Source: Vitellaria paradoxa (Eukaryota; Streptophyta; Magnoliopsida; Ericales; Sapotaceae). Taken from it: DNA of 64,000 bases. Positions 63,021 through 64,000 of this stretch are shown here, piece by piece. The DNA is taken from positions 32,001,721 to 32,065,720 of the forward strand of contig CM034238.1 of the NCBI GenBank assembly GCA_019916065.1. The letters run 5' to 3'. A model generated the notes under the pieces. That model was given only the letters and a program-made list of their open reading frames with translations, had not been told where the DNA came from and did no database searches. A program made the translations under genes and the position numbers. The first letter of the stretch is position 1. The number at the start of each line of letters is the position of its first letter.

Positions 63021-64000
63021 TATGAGTGCTCATGTCATTGGGTTTGATAGATTGAAGGATGAGTATTCTGCATATCTTGACTTTGGTGTTATTTATGATG
63101 AGGTTAGTAAAGGTAACCGTCATGAATATGTTGACTTTCTTGTTGAAAATGGTTATTTGTTTAAAGTGACTAAATTGTGCATACCTCGAACATCACTTAG
63201 GGATTTGTTAGTTTGGGAGATGCATGCAGGTGGTTTAGCTGGACATTTTGGGAGGGATAAAACCATTGCATTGGTTGAAGATAGATTTTATTGGCCATCT
63301 CTGAAAAAGGATATTACTAGGATAGTTGCACAATGTGTCGAACATGTTAGTTAGCTAAGGCTAAGAAACAAAACACCGGTTTATATACTCCTTTACCCGT
63401 TCCTCATGAACCTTGGAAGGATGTTAGTATGGACTTTGTTCTTGGATTGCCTAGGACTGCTAGAGGGCATGATTCTATTTTGGTTGTGGTTTATAGGTTT
63501 TCTAAGATGGCACATTTTATTCCGTATAACAAAACCAATGATGCTTCTCATATTGCTAAATTATTCTTTAAAGAAGTTGTTAAATTGCATGGTTTGCCTT
63601 CCACCATTGTATCTGATAGGGATGTGAAATTTGTTAGCTATTTTTGAAAAACTCTTTGGAAATTGTTTGGAACTATATTGAAATTTACTTACAAAAAAAA
63701 AAAAAAACTATATTGAAATTTTCATCTGCTTTTCATCCTCAAATTGATGGTCAAACTGAGGTTGTTAATCGTAGTTTGAGTGATATGCTTAGATGTTTGG
63801 TTGGGGTAAAACAAGGTGTTTGGGATTTAATTTTGCCAACAGCTGAGTTTGCTTATAACAATTCTATTAACCGTTCAACTGGTAAAAGTCCTTTTCAAAT
63901 TGTTAATAGCTACTCACCCCGCACACCCATTGATCTTGTTCCTTTGCCACCTCATATGCGTGTGTCTGAACCTGCAGAAAACTTTGCAAAACACATCCAT
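63021..64000 (+). pseudogene. Element D integrase (incomplete)
   Basis: Zinc finger at about 63210-63345 (MHAGGLAGHFGRDKTIALVE, then CVEHV where the second Cys is lost, stop at 63352). Core: [30 protein letters not shown] (stop at 63645), then, after the micro-insertion, [18 protein letters not shown]. The segment GVWDLILPTAEFAYNNSINR follows up to the window end. A 35-bp disruption (insert plus duplicated target) lies between the two catalytic blocks. Confidence 0.87.
63687..63705 (+). repeat. L1-tail micro-insertion in element D integrase
   Basis: ACTTAC plus A's between two copies of AACTATATTGAAATTT (63671-63686, 63706-63721). It breaks the integrase core of element D. Confidence 0.85.

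Larger units (their letters stand above)
58127..64000 (+). mobile_element. Ty3/Gypsy element D, runs off the window
   Basis: Order on the plus strand: LTR (58127-58433), primer site, a leader of about 1.1 kb with repeats, gag, protease, RT, RNase H, integrase up to the window end. The RT wording ([20 protein letters not shown]) is close to that of element B. Many stops, some frameshifts and an L1-tail micro-insertion in integrase make it inactive. The 3' LTR lies beyond 64000. Confidence 0.9.

Overview
This window looks like gene-poor, repeat-dense heterochromatin of a flowering plant, most likely a eudicot. It is very AT-rich and shows no bacterial features. It carries plant-type Ty3/Gypsy and Ty1/Copia LTR retrotransposons primed by tRNA-iMet-like sites, L1- and RTE-type LINEs, tRNA-derived SINEs, a Helitron and a Mutator-like TIR element. 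Only small pieces of host-like genes are visible. The clearest is two exons of a DUF21/CNNM-type membrane protein near 35.2-35.5 kb.

Layout. 1-3 kb: AT-rich DNA with two SINE-like sequences, a degenerate LTR-like stretch and an L1 3' fragment (2348-3020, 16-bp target duplication). 3.0-16.6 kb: a nested stack on the minus strand. Gypsy relic A (3037-3739 plus 13444 to about 16550) is split by a short L1. That L1 is split by a complete Gypsy element B (4045-13164, duplication CAAAG). B carries a Tekay/Del-like solo LTR (5293-7212, duplication CAATC). 16.6-23 kb: an Athila/Tat-like LTR, an L1 on the minus strand and degenerate Tekay-like LTR DNA. 23160-28333: a 5.2-kb Helitron holding an L1 and an RTE LINE. 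29903-34416: Gypsy element C, with both LTRs and duplication GAGTT but no reverse transcriptase, and a SINE in its RNase H region. 34.4-36.6 kb: host-like exons. 36.6-40.5 kb: an L1 on the plus strand split by a 2.66-kb Tekay-like solo LTR (duplication GGCCC). 41.5-42.0 kb: a 270-bp tandem duplication. 44.8-52.4 kb: an L1 piece split by a 6.85-kb Mutator-like element (9-bp duplication). That element contains a young Copia element (45761-51107, duplication GAATT, near-identical LTRs) and a gene-like ORF. 54034-56969: an L1-like element that has ORF1 but no ORF2. 58127-64000: Gypsy element D on the plus strand, leaving the window.

Activity and history. Nesting gives an order of events: A, then L1, then B, then the solo LTR in B; and L1 piece, then the Mutator-like element, then Copia. 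None of the autonomous elements looks fully intact. The Copia element comes closest, with one apparent frameshift between RT and RNase H.

The most unusual observation is a set of at least nine micro-insertions of about 14-28 bp. Each consists of the last few bases of a resident L1 3' end plus poly(A), flanked by 14-18-bp target duplications. One sits in only one of the two LTRs of element B, so the empty site is present in the same window. Other points of interest are the ORF1-only LINE, a shared YFGD (not YFDD) motif in two different Gypsy reverse transcriptases, a telo-box/TATA promoter array in the Copia LTR, and a 188-bp repeat in the leader of element D.
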